Assembly: GCA_018883065.1 (NCBI GenBank)
Contig: VEQT01000031.1
Location: 1-32,655 of the forward strand
Direction of reading: 5' to 3'
Source of the DNA: Flavobacterium sp.
Lineage (GTDB): Bacteria > Bacteroidota > Bacteroidia > Flavobacteriales > Flavobacteriaceae
Length of the DNA stretch: 32,655 nt
Each line of letters begins with the position of its first letter. The first letter of the stretch is position 1. Shown in pieces: positions 24,772-32,655 of the stretch. The position numbers and the translations under genes are program-made. Under the pieces are notes generated by a model, which ran no database searches, was not told the origin of the DNA, and worked only from the letters and a program-made list of their open reading frames with translations.

Positions 24772-27700
24772 TTATTTTTTTCTCATTCGTTTCTTTAAAT
24801 TGTGCGTGAGTCCAATCTGTACAGTATTGAAGTAAAAACGAGATTGTAGGTAATACTCTATAGCCAGGTTAATACTAGTATAATTGGCAATTTGATAGGA
24901 TGCATTGGCTATATAGCGTTGAAAGAACTCACTATAGGTATCATAAAAATAACCCGCTTCTATTCTTGAATTGAAATTGGTTAATTGGTATTGCCAACCC
25001 ACACCCGCACCAGCATAGAAACGGTTTCGCAACATAAAGTATGGATATCCATCGAGTAATTCAATTGACGCCATACTGTAACTTCCCTCTGTAAAAGGCA
25101 AAAATTTTGATCGACGAATTTGGCCTTTATCATACACCATTCTGTAGGTTAAACTTGAACGGATGGCATAATCAAAGGTGGTCACCGAATATGAATTGGC
25201 ATCTATAGCAGTAAATACTTTACGTCCGAGTGGTTGTTGCACCCGAGGAAGCGGTGTTAAAACCGTATCAATTCCCAACATACCTTGGGTAAAATAATTC
25301 GTCTCAAAGGCAATACTCGAATTTACATATTTGATGAATTTAAAATCCTGATAGAAATTGAATCGAATTTCATACATTTTTTTGCGCACACCAGCAGCCG
25401 TTTCAACGGGCAATAAATTAAGTTCTGCCGATTGAAAACTGTTGGTTTTACCCTTGCTATACCCGAGTCCTGCATGAACATAAGGATTTGCTTTTCGGTC
25501 TACCTCTACTCGACCTTTGTACCAGTATTGGGGTTTTAAATCCTTTATGGCTGTTGCAAACTTATACTGAAGTCCCATAAGACTCACATAATAGTTGTCA
25601 CCGTACACCTTGTTAGTTGGTAGTGTAAAAAATTGGGTATAAGCCGAAGAAAAGCTATGAAAATTATTTTTTTTGTCTTTGTGTGTATAAGTCAATAGAT
25701 TTTTTTGAACAGATACATATTCTCTATTGGTTTCAACCGAACTGAGTGCATCAATTACATCTCCCTTTTCAAGTCGTTGTTTTTTGGTAATAAATGCCAA
25801 TACATCAGGATAAAATAATGCTCTTTCGTTGGTCATTAAATCGTCAATTAAGGGCTCGGATTCGTATACTACATCTGTATTTAATGTTTTGCGAATGGGT
25901 TCTTTTTCTGTTCCATCTTGCATTGAATTGGCCACCACCCATGATTCTCTAAAACGACCTAATTCGTGAAACACTGCACTCATAATGGCTTTTGCTTTGT
26001 CATCCTTAGGATTACTGGCTATATGTTGGGTATATTGCTTTTCGAGCTCTTCATATTTTTTGAGTTCAACTAACCAATTCATTTTGGTAACAAAATCGAT
26101 ATCTGATGCAAACATCGACCAATCTAATGCTTTTTGGTAGTCTTTTTTATCGGCATAAAACCAAACCATTGAGGTAGCAATTTTGCTGTAATCGACTGCT
26201 GGATTGATTCCGTCTGCTATTGGTGCCACTTCGTCGGGATTAAATTGAAGCAAATGCAGCACCAAATTCATTTTACTCTCCGGACTTCGTTCGAGTAAAT
26301 CAATTTGGGTAAGGGCTTTTTTAATTTTAGACCGGTATTCCTCGGTATCAAAATTCAACACATAGGCATGCAATAGGGAAAGGTTCTCGGGATCAACATC
26401 CACTTGTTTACTCATCCACCTTTCTTTTTCAATATCATTAAGGTAACCTATAACTCGATCAAGTTCAGCAGAATAAAGGATGTTGTTTTTGGAAGGGTAT
26501 TTTGACACGTGATTGTCATACATTTTCCATACTTGTTCGGCTCTTCCCTCCCAAGACTCGTGTTTGGCAAATAAATTCCATTTGGTCGAATCAATTTCAG
26601 GAATAGTAGGCAGTTCCAATCGAAGGCGTTTTAAGGTATTTATTAAGGCTAACTGGGCTTCATCGGGAGCTTTTCCTGCAATAAATGCGGCTGCCTGGGT
26701 GTTAAATTCTTCTTGTTTTGCTTTCTCTTGCTCAACAATTGCATTTTGATAGTCAACTGAGCCCAAAGCTTTTTGATGAAGATCTGGAATAGTAATTGAT
26801 GCATTTGGTGTGGTAATGGTAAATAACACTCCATTACTGTAGGGTGTTTTGTAGAATTTTAGCTTTTGCCCAGCTAAATCAAATTCAAGTCGAGAAACAT
26901 TGGGTTGCTCTGCAAACACAAACCAACTTTGGTTAGTATTTGATGAGTTTGTTCTATTTTCAACTTGGTAAAACCCTCTTTTAGACCTATGCGAATAACG
27001 TGCAGCTCTCCAGTCCACAACTCGATTTGCCGCGACATCCGCTTTCAAAAATTGCAAGGCAGGATAGGTTGATTTCATCTGCTTGATTAATCCGGTAAAC
27101 TCTCCATACATAGATCGATTGGATCCTTTGCTGGTATACCAGCCTAGTTCATCGCCGTTGCGCATGTCATCTTTTTCTTCTTGTGTTGCAGATTTTGAAG
27201 GTATTTGATAGACATCATCAGGATGTACAAAATGATTCCAAATCCCAGTAAATAAAAATAAAGATTGGATGAAGTAGTTTCGGTCTTCATTTACATAAAA
27301 ACCACTTGATATACGTGGAAAATCAAATAATGATTGTTCAATAGGGTCAAAATCATATTCTCGATTTCCACCAGTATCCAATTTACCAAAATATAAACTA
27401 CACATATAGTGTAAAGAAGGCATATTCTGTTTTAAGGTTACCAATCCGTACTTGTCTATTTCATTAGATGGCGGGACATACACAGTAGGCAATGCACCAT
27501 AGTTACTTATATCCCACTTTTTCAAAGCCGTTTTCAAAGAAATGCCCATGTAATCTAAATTTCCCCAATAGTCTTTCACTAAGGATACGTGATTGTATCC
27601 ATGAAAAGCAACTTCGTGTTTATTGCGCGCAACATCAGCAACCAACCAATCACAAAATTGAACTTTGGTGTTGTTGGTCACAAATTTTTCTTCGTTCCAT

Positions 27701-28701
27701 TGATCAAATGTAAACGGTGGAACTATTTTATTGCGGTAATCAAATGTGGTCATGGCCGTATACGGAATACCATAAGTACGGCTGATTTTTTTCATGTCGG
27801 GCCACCAGACTTTTTTTACAAAATCAACCATGGATAAATTAAATTCATCTGCAATGGGTTGTTCTTTGGAATTGTATTGTGGTGAGGGAAAATCATCCAA
27901 AAAAATTGTTGCCGTATTTACAATGGGATACGGAATTCCTTCTAATCCTTGTAAAAGACCAGAAAAAAGCAATCCTCTATCAACCTTTTGAAATGTGTTG
28001 GAGGTGTTAAAAACGACCACAGACCCCAGACCTACTCTATTTTTGTAAACGGCAGGGTAATTCGAATTGGATGACGCAGAAGCCAATACTTGAATGGACG
28101 AATTAAAATTGGATGCGGCATATCCGTATAATTTAAAATCACGTAAATAATTTTTGCCTTGTAAACTAGGCAGAAAAGGTGTATTAAAATGAAAACCCTT
28201 GGATGCAATATCGTAGGCAAAATCGGCTGATGGTTTAAACCCCATAAGATAAGCCAACCGCTTATCTTGAGGTACGGTAGGCAAAAACAATGTTCCTCCG
28301 GTACTCACAAAGTTGACTAATTGTTGAAATGCAGTATTTGATATTTCACTGGAATTGTACAAACACAATACACGCGTGGTCTTGGCAATGAAATTGCCTC
28401 TATTCCAATTGATTATAGAAATTTCATTGTAAGGAATTTTAGCATAATCACAGGTTTTTTGAACATGATTGGAATAATCTACGCAGATTTTATCTTTTTC
28501 GTCAACAATAAATTCTACCAACGGGGTTGAACTAAACCCAACTTCTGTATACCGTCGAGTAGCAAAATGATCCTGATTGGCTAATGGTGTAGTATTGTCA
28601 TCAAAAACATCCAATCCTGCCCATTCGTCAAAACCAGCGCAGTCCACCAACAAAATGGCTACACACAACAATCCAATTAGATATCCAATTCTCTTTATCA
28701 T
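24772..28701 (-). CDS. PelA-deacetylase/PelB-like fusion: DUF2194, deacetylase, TPR and outer-membrane beta-barrel
   Basis: This 1,309-residue exported protein starts with a signal sequence and a possible lipobox (LLVDC, Cys21, with an unusual Asp before it). Residues ~60-255 resemble the DUF2194/PelA middle domain. Residues ~262-560 are a PelA-like polysaccharide deacetylase, with IFLDDF (Asp269, Asp270), the metal motif HGYNH (His367, His371), VYVPPSNE (~408-414) and WNHFVHPDD (His490, His493). Residues ~640-1010 are helical, TPR-like repeats. Residues ~1035-1309 are alternating amphipathic strands rich in Tyr/Phe, like a YaiO/PelB-type outer-membrane barrel. In Pseudomonas, PelA and PelB are separate but form a complex for Pel deacetylation and export, so this looks like a natural fusion of both. 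It lies 2 bp after the membrane-protein gene. Confidence 0.78.
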   Translation of the reverse strand: MIKRIGYLIGLLCVAILLVDCAGFDEWAGLDVFDDNTTPLANQDHFATRRYTEVGFSSTPLVEFIVDEKDKICVDYSNHVQKTCDYAKIPYNEISIINWNRGNFIAKTTRVLCLYNSSEISNTAFQQLVNFVSTGGTLFLPTVPQDKRLAYLMGFKPSADFAYDIASKGFHFNTPFLPSLQGKNYLRDFKLYGYAASNFNSSIQVLASASSNSNYPAVYKNRVGLGSVVVFNTSNTFQKVDRGLLFSGLLQGLEGIPYPIVNTATIFLDDFPSPQYNSKEQPIADEFNLSMVDFVKKVWWPDMKKISRTYGIPYTAMTTFDYRNKIVPPFTFDQWNEEKFVTNNTKVQFCDWLVADVARNKHEVAFHGYNHVSLVKDYWGNLDYMGISLKTALKKWDISNYGALPTVYVPPSNEIDKYGLVTLKQNMPSLHYMCSLYFGKLDTGGNREYDFDPIEQSLFDFPRISSGFYVNEDRNYFIQSLFLFTGIWNHFVHPDDVYQIPSKSATQEEKDDMRNGDELGWYTSKGSNRSMYGEFTGLIKQMKSTYPALQFLKADVAANRVVDWRAARYSHRSKRGFYQVENRTNSSNTNQSWFVFAEQPNVSRLEFDLAGQKLKFYKTPYSNGVLFTITTPNASITIPDLHQKALGSVDYQNAIVEQEKAKQEEFNTQAAAFIAGKAPDEAQLALINTLKRLRLELPTIPEIDSTKWNLFAKHESWEGRAEQVWKMYDNHVSKYPSKNNILYSAELDRVIGYLNDIEKERWMSKQVDVDPENLSLLHAYVLNFDTEEYRSKIKKALTQIDLLERSPESKMNLVLHLLQFNPDEVAPIADGINPAVDYSKIATSMVWFYADKKDYQKALDWSMFASDIDFVTKMNWLVELKKYEELEKQYTQHIASNPKDDKAKAIMSAVFHELGRFRESWVVANSMQDGTEKEPIRKTLNTDVVYESEPLIDDLMTNERALFYPDVLAFITKKQRLEKGDVIDALSSVETNREYVSVQKNLLTYTHKDKKNNFHSFSSAYTQFFTLPTNKVYGDNYYVSLMGLQYKFATAIKDLKPQYWYKGRVEVDRKANPYVHAGLGYSKGKTNSFQSAELNLLPVETAAGVRKKMYEIRFNFYQDFKFIKYVNSSIAFETNYFTQGMLGIDTVLTPLPRVQQPLGRKVFTAIDANSYSVTTFDYAIRSSLTYRMVYDKGQIRRSKFLPFTEGSYSMASIELLDGYPYFMLRNRFYAGAGVGWQYQLTNFNSRIEAGYFYDTYSEFFQRYIANASYQIANYTSINLAIEYYLQSRFYFNTVQIGLTHNLKKRMRKK

Positions 28702-28703
28702 AC

Positions 28704-30692
28704 TTATCTTTTCGTAAATACCAAATCGTGTATTTTACTAGTTCCGGGTTCATTGATAATTTCGTACACTGTAAGCAAATCGGTTTGGTAAAAGATTACT
28801 ACTTTACGGCCTCGTTCTTTAAGCGTTTGCAAAGTTTGCAGTAAAGATTTATTTAAATTAGCATGCTGCGCTTCTACTCCATTATCGGTGCTTTTAGCTT
28901 TGGCTAAAACAAACACCAATACACTTTTGGGTAACACTGCATTGGGATTGGCAGCTAAAAATAATTTATTTTTTTTGTGCTGAAAATAAAATGCATCTTT
29001 AGCTAAATACTCTGCCAAAAAGTAATCGTAATTCATAAAACCGTGTCTGTTGGTACTGATTACTTGTGCAGCTGGTATATTTACTACACTATAGGTGTTG
29101 GCGTAAAAAATTTGAGCAATTTTATCGTATCCGTTCAATATTTCTTTGGGAATGGTATCGGATTGCTTGAGCTTAGCAATGGGTTGATCTTGGTATTTAA
29201 AACTATAAAACAAACCGGCTGATAAAATCAACATAATTGTTAGCGGCTGAAGTTTATACAAGGGTTTTACGATGCCTTCTAAAAGAGATAGTAACATGGC
29301 TATGCAAAATCCACATACAAGGGGGAAAAATACTATAAAAATGACTTTTATTTTTTCGACATCCACCCAAGAGATTTTCATTTCTGGGAGAATGATCATC
29401 ACATTAAAGAAAATTAAGAATACCAAACTGTTTGTCCAGCTCCCCTTTTTCAATAACTGAAGACTTAAGCCCAGAAGTATTCCAAACCATGAAAGGTACT
29501 GCATGTATTGTACTATGGTTTTTAACGGATAAATTAATTGTGGGAAATACGAATAGGCACTCATAGAAACCAAACTAGTCATCAGGTAGGTGTCAAAATC
29601 CAATAACTTAGATTGCGATAACAAGCCAAACATAGCAAAGTAAAGACCAACAGCCCCCAAATAACAACCCAATATTTTCAGGGTTTCAACAACGTGTTTT
29701 CGGCCTGCTACTATAAGTGCAGTGAGCAGAAAAACGGGAGTAACTACAAAAAACACAAAAAGATCGGTAAGGCCAATGGCAAAAAAGGCTACACAAAATG
29801 AGGTGTATAACGTAATTCTTGACATCTGTAACAGTTGGGGTTTAAGCGCAAACACAAACATAGGAACAGCAAACGTTAAGGCCATCAAAATAGAATTGGT
29901 TTGCAACATGTAATACACGTTTAACGGGCTAAACACATAGACCAAGGAAAACAAAAGTGCTGTAACTAAGGGTGCAATAAATTTTGAAGCTGTAAGTTTA
30001 TGCAAGGTCCAAAACACAATTACCGACAAAATAATGGCTTCAAAAATAGAGGAAAAATGCAAGGCAATCTCGGGGGCAATGTCGGCAATTTTGGAGTAAA
30101 AATTTAGAATGGCCAACTCACCTATTGGACTTAAGTCTTGCCCAAACCACTGTTGATTGTCTAGGTTGATTAATTTTGACAAATCGATTACCCATGGATC
30201 AGACATTGAATAGTTGTCATATATTATGAAATAATACCGGCTAAAAAAAGTGATAATAACCAATAGAAGGGTAACTAAAAACAACAGCTTATGGGATTTT
30301 TTTTCTTCTATGTCTTGAGGGGAAGCAATAACTACCCAATTTTTTACTGGGACTTTTAATTCAACACTACGAAGTGCATGTAAAAAAACAACCTTTACGT
30401 TGGTGTTAAAATACCGTTTTAAATTGCGTAAGTTAACTAACCCAATATTGTCTATCGCGATCAAGAAAATGAACACAAAAAAACAATTAAATAAGTTAAA
30501 CGCATTGAGCTGAGTTAATATCAACGCGACAAGTAAATAGGCCGTACCATATCGAAACCAGTTTTGTACAATAAAATCAAGAAAATGTAAGGATGCATCT
30601 TTAACCAATTTTTTATACAAGTAAAATACCATAAGCGTTATAAGGCATAACCTTATAAAACCAACGAGTAATGAACTTGTAAGTACAAACAT
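28704..30692 (-). CDS. Multi-pass membrane protein of the Pel-like operon, possible GT-C glycosyltransferase
   Basis: A 662-residue integral membrane protein with about 12 hydrophobic segments. Two or three come before residue 85, a basic cytoplasmic stretch follows (~86-135), then a run from ~136 to ~505, ending with a soluble C-terminal domain of ~155 residues. The loop after the segment at ~136-150 has YYFIIYDNYSMSDPWVIDLSKLI with acidic residues, and the layout of many helices plus a terminal soluble domain is like GT-C glycosyltransferases that use lipid-linked sugars. I do not recognise it as any standard Pel protein (PelD, PelE or PelF). It lies 4 bp downstream of the hydrolase gene and 2 bp upstream of the fusion gene, so it belongs to the same export or synthesis unit. 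Confidence 0.65.
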   Translation of the reverse strand: MFVLTSSLLVGFIRLCLITLMVFYLYKKLVKDASLHFLDFIVQNWFRYGTAYLLVALILTQLNAFNLFNCFFVFIFLIAIDNIGLVNLRNLKRYFNTNVKVVFLHALRSVELKVPVKNWVVIASPQDIEEKKSHKLLFLVTLLLVIITFFSRYYFIIYDNYSMSDPWVIDLSKLINLDNQQWFGQDLSPIGELAILNFYSKIADIAPEIALHFSSIFEAIILSVIVFWTLHKLTASKFIAPLVTALLFSLVYVFSPLNVYYMLQTNSILMALTFAVPMFVFALKPQLLQMSRITLYTSFCVAFFAIGLTDLFVFFVVTPVFLLTALIVAGRKHVVETLKILGCYLGAVGLYFAMFGLLSQSKLLDFDTYLMTSLVSMSAYSYFPQLIYPLKTIVQYMQYLSWFGILLGLSLQLLKKGSWTNSLVFLIFFNVMIILPEMKISWVDVEKIKVIFIVFFPLVCGFCIAMLLSLLEGIVKPLYKLQPLTIMLILSAGLFYSFKYQDQPIAKLKQSDTIPKEILNGYDKIAQIFYANTYSVVNIPAAQVISTNRHGFMNYDYFLAEYLAKDAFYFQHKKNKLFLAANPNAVLPKSVLVFVLAKAKSTDNGVEAQHANLNKSLLQTLQTLKERGRKVVIFYQTDLLTVYEIINEPGTSKIHDLVFTKR

Positions 30693-30696
30693 GGTA

Positions 30697-31542
30697 TTAA
30701 TTTAAATGTATAGTAGGTAGTTTTTGTAAATCGATAGATCCCACAAAAAGCGAACAATCAAGGGTATTTGTGCGGTTCTTAATTTGAGCAACCAATGTTG
30801 AACTATCGGCATACTCGATCAATATAATGGGCTTTTTAAACTTTTTTTGCACGGCAATTACATCATTGCTAAGCGTTTCCCACTGTTCATCACTGCTCAA
30901 TTGGTACTGCTGCGATTTAAAATCATACGCTGAGGCAACCGATTCAATAGCAATAGACGAAATATATTTGCTGGTTTCCGGAACTAAAGCCAAACCCGCA
31001 TTTTGAATTAACTTTTTGTTGGGGTACTTTGATTTAATTTTTTGGATCAGCTGAATCAAAGCTTCTTTTTGTTTCTTCTGGGGTCCATATTGGTTAAAAT
31101 TATCAATGTTGTCTAAAAATAATCCGTCATAGCCTGTTGCAAATATAGAGTCGATTAACTCCAACAAAACTTGAGTAGTTTTGGGTGCTTCAAGATTTAA
31201 ATAATGGCTTTCCCATTGTTCATTTTTCCCACTGGTTAGGGATGAAAGTTTGGCGTAATGCGGCGCATTCACATTTACCTCTCCCAAACTTACATAGGCG
31301 TACACTTCTTTATTTTGTTTTTTAAAAACCCGAATTGCACTGGCAAAATAATGTCTAGGTTCTAAAATAAGTGTATGGTATCCACTTATTTCCTCGGCTT
31401 GAAGTTTCCCATAACATATGAGCACTTCTGTTGCTTTTTGACCTGAAGTACTTAGCGGTATGAGCATGATTGTGGTGAGTATAGAAAGATATACACTAGT
31501 AAGAGGCATAATAGTAGTAATCAAGATTTTTAAAATAGGCAT
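30697..31542 (-). CDS. PelA-like GH166/GH114 endo-alpha-1,4-galactosaminidase domain protein
   Basis: A 281-residue TIM-barrel hydrolase matching the N-terminal glycosidase domain of PelA and the GH114 family. It has LICYGKLQAEEISGYHTLILEP, VYAYVSLGEVNV (Glu88), GYDGLFLDNIDNF (Asp144, Asp147) and IAIESVASAYDF (Glu200, likely catalytic, matching PelA Glu218). An N-terminal hydrophobic segment ends near Ser-Gly-Gln35, so it is exported to the periplasm or surface. It should cut alpha-1,4 bonds in a galactosamine-rich polysaccharide, as Pel hydrolases do to process or disperse the matrix. Its start overlaps the end of the PelG-like gene. The ATG at 31507-31509 is an alternative start, giving a shorter signal peptide and a 14-bp overlap. 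Here the hydrolase is free-standing, whereas in PelA it is fused to the deacetylase. Confidence 0.8.
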   Translation of the reverse strand: MPILKILITTIMPLTSVYLSILTTIMLIPLSTSGQKATEVLICYGKLQAEEISGYHTLILEPRHYFASAIRVFKKQNKEVYAYVSLGEVNVNAPHYAKLSSLTSGKNEQWESHYLNLEAPKTTQVLLELIDSIFATGYDGLFLDNIDNFNQYGPQKKQKEALIQLIQKIKSKYPNKKLIQNAGLALVPETSKYISSIAIESVASAYDFKSQQYQLSSDEQWETLSNDVIAVQKKFKKPIILIEYADSSTLVAQIKNRTNTLDCSLFVGSIDLQKLPTIHLN

Positions 31543-32655
31543 GTGTTGCTCTAACAGTCAGAAAAGCAAACAAGCCTGCTCCACACAACATACCAACTAC
31601 GCTATATTCATACCCAACAAATCGACTTAGCAAAAATCCAACTATGATATTCAACAGAGCAGCATATAAAATGGATCTAAGCGGTTGTAAAGTTTGACCC
31701 AAGGTAAATAGATACAAAGAGTTTAACATACCCCAAGCCAACAATATGTATCCCAATCCGCCAATCACACACACTTTAAGACTCAATGGATTAATGGCAT
31801 AATGAAATTGACTGGTAAAACCCCATGAAGCATTGATGATGATAAATACTGCAGCAAAGGCGAGCAAACTGGTGATAAACAAAACCGAAACTTGCTCCCA
31901 GTACATAGATCGTATTTTTGAATTAAATAATTCGGGAGAATTGTGATCGGTCTTTTTTTGATTTAAATCCATAAAACTTGTAAACGAGGCAATGGCATAT
32001 TCAAGAACACCTGCAAGCAATAAGAAGATTAAAATTGCCAAATCCATTCCTAATTCATATCGGTTTTCGAAATAGATTAGAAAAGGTAAATTACCATTAA
32101 TGCCTGATGACCAAGCCAAAATTCGGTCAATAAAAAAGAATCCATACAATACCAAACCATAAAAAAAGTATTGGTAATTGTGGAATAACAATACGGGAAT
32201 TTTTAGTGTTGTATTTACAGACTGAGATCGGTGAGTATTGAAATTCTGAAAAAAAATGAATAAAAATAGTTTAGCAATAACAATCACAATTCCAATTCCA
32301 ATCCAATGGGTTTGGTAAATAGTCAAGTCGGTAAAATTTTTAAGAAAAAGTGCAGTAGTTGTGCCCGTCATTATAGCCACTGTAATTACCCAACGTTGTT
32401 TGATGGTATGGAACGGTGCAATCATAAGCAAAAGCGTGCCAATCAAAAAGGCGTAGATAAAAATAATAGCCAATACATCAACAGGATACAAATGAAAAAA
32501 GAAATTCACGAGTAAAATGAGTCCCAACACAGCAAAAATGGTGAGTATGCCCACTTTATGCATAAAATTGATGGTTCTTCGTACCATTTCGTAATCGTGA
32601 AAATTCCAATAAAACGAGGCTTGTTTACCTATAACCTGCACATAACCGCCTGTAG
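31496..32655 (-). CDS. PelG-like exopolysaccharide transporter, 5' end beyond window
   Basis: About 386 codons of a gene open at the right edge; the GTG at 32639-32641 is not a credible start because the frame continues upstream (GGYVQVIGKQASFYW). The protein has at least ten membrane segments, a YELGMDLAILIFLLLAGVLEY block in mid-protein, and ends with VRATHAYFKNLDYYYYASY, like the C-terminus of PelG proteins. PelG (about 450 residues, 12 helices, MATE/flippase-like) is thought to carry Pel across the inner membrane with PelF, the glycosyltransferase. PelD, PelE and PelF genes were not seen and should lie further upstream if this locus is complete. The PelG call rests on shape, length and gene context more than on strong motifs. 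Confidence 0.72.
   Translation of the reverse strand, partial: TGGYVQVIGKQASFYWNFHDYEMVRRTINFMHKVGILTIFAVLGLILLVNFFFHLYPVDVLAIIFIYAFLIGTLLLMIAPFHTIKQRWVITVAIMTGTTTALFLKNFTDLTIYQTHWIGIGIVIVIAKLFLFIFFQNFNTHRSQSVNTTLKIPVLLFHNYQYFFYGLVLYGFFFIDRILAWSSGINGNLPFLIYFENRYELGMDLAILIFLLLAGVLEYAIASFTSFMDLNQKKTDHNSPELFNSKIRSMYWEQVSVLFITSLLAFAAVFIIINASWGFTSQFHYAINPLSLKVCVIGGLGYILLAWGMLNSLYLFTLGQTLQPLRSILYAALLNIIVGFLLSRFVGYEYSVVGMLCGAGLFAFLTVRATHAYFKNLDYYYYASY

Noticed and set aside
1..32655. Toxin-antitoxin, phage-defence or mobile-element genes
   Set aside because: No transposase, integrase, restriction or abortive-infection motif was found. GxxExxY is the only gene with a possible nuclease link, and it is interrupted.

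Overview
The window is AT-rich chromosomal DNA from a member of the Bacteroidota. The signs are two proteins with type IX secretion (T9SS) sorting domains (one CHU_C/type B, one type A), a fused 2-oxoacid dehydrogenase E1, starts without a clear Shine-Dalgarno, promoter-like TAnnTTTG elements, and DUF2194/Pel-type polysaccharide genes of the kind seen in this phylum. No tRNA, rRNA, CRISPR array, transposase or phage gene was recognised.

Layout. (1) 1-957: the start of a SUI1-type translation factor gene, a GxxExxY gene broken by one in-frame stop, and four ~90-bp tandem repeats. (2) 957-9063: a 2-oxoglutarate/Fe(II) oxygenase on the minus strand, then a divergent pair of plus-strand genes, the fused E1 and an 1,665-residue secreted repeat protein with a type B T9SS sorting domain. 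(3) 9065-18133: eight minus-strand genes that read as one aromatic-acid catabolic operon. They are a flavin reductase, a two-domain aminobenzoyl/salicylyl-CoA monooxygenase, an aryl-CoA ligase, a thioesterase, a nitrilase, a gentisate-type ring-cleavage dioxygenase, an FAH-family hydrolase and a maleate isomerase. The likely logic is aromatic acid to acyl-CoA, 5-hydroxylation, thioester release, ring cleavage to maleylpyruvate, hydrolysis to maleate plus pyruvate, and isomerisation to fumarate. (4) 18304-22777: acetyl-CoA synthetase, facing a two-gene unit of a cNMP/CBS/DUF294 signalling protein and an exonuclease-fold protein that has lost its catalytic acids. (5) 23131-24771: a secreted DUF4874/DUF4832 protein with a type A T9SS tail. 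(6) 24772-32655: a minus-strand Pel-like exopolysaccharide operon that continues past the window edge. It has a PelG-like transporter, a free-standing PelA-like GH166/GH114 hydrolase, a multi-pass membrane protein (possibly GT-C), and one 1,309-residue protein that appears to join the PelA deacetylase part to the PelB TPR and outer-membrane barrel parts.

The two most interesting systems are the rearranged Pel locus, with its PelA-PelB fusion and extra membrane protein, and the CoA-dependent gentisate-type pathway, whose monooxygenase carries an altered old-yellow-enzyme domain. Also notable are the dead exonuclease beside acs and the 7-bp-period repeats that touch stop codons inside the aromatic operon. 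All functional calls come from reading motifs and family resemblance; no database search was run.
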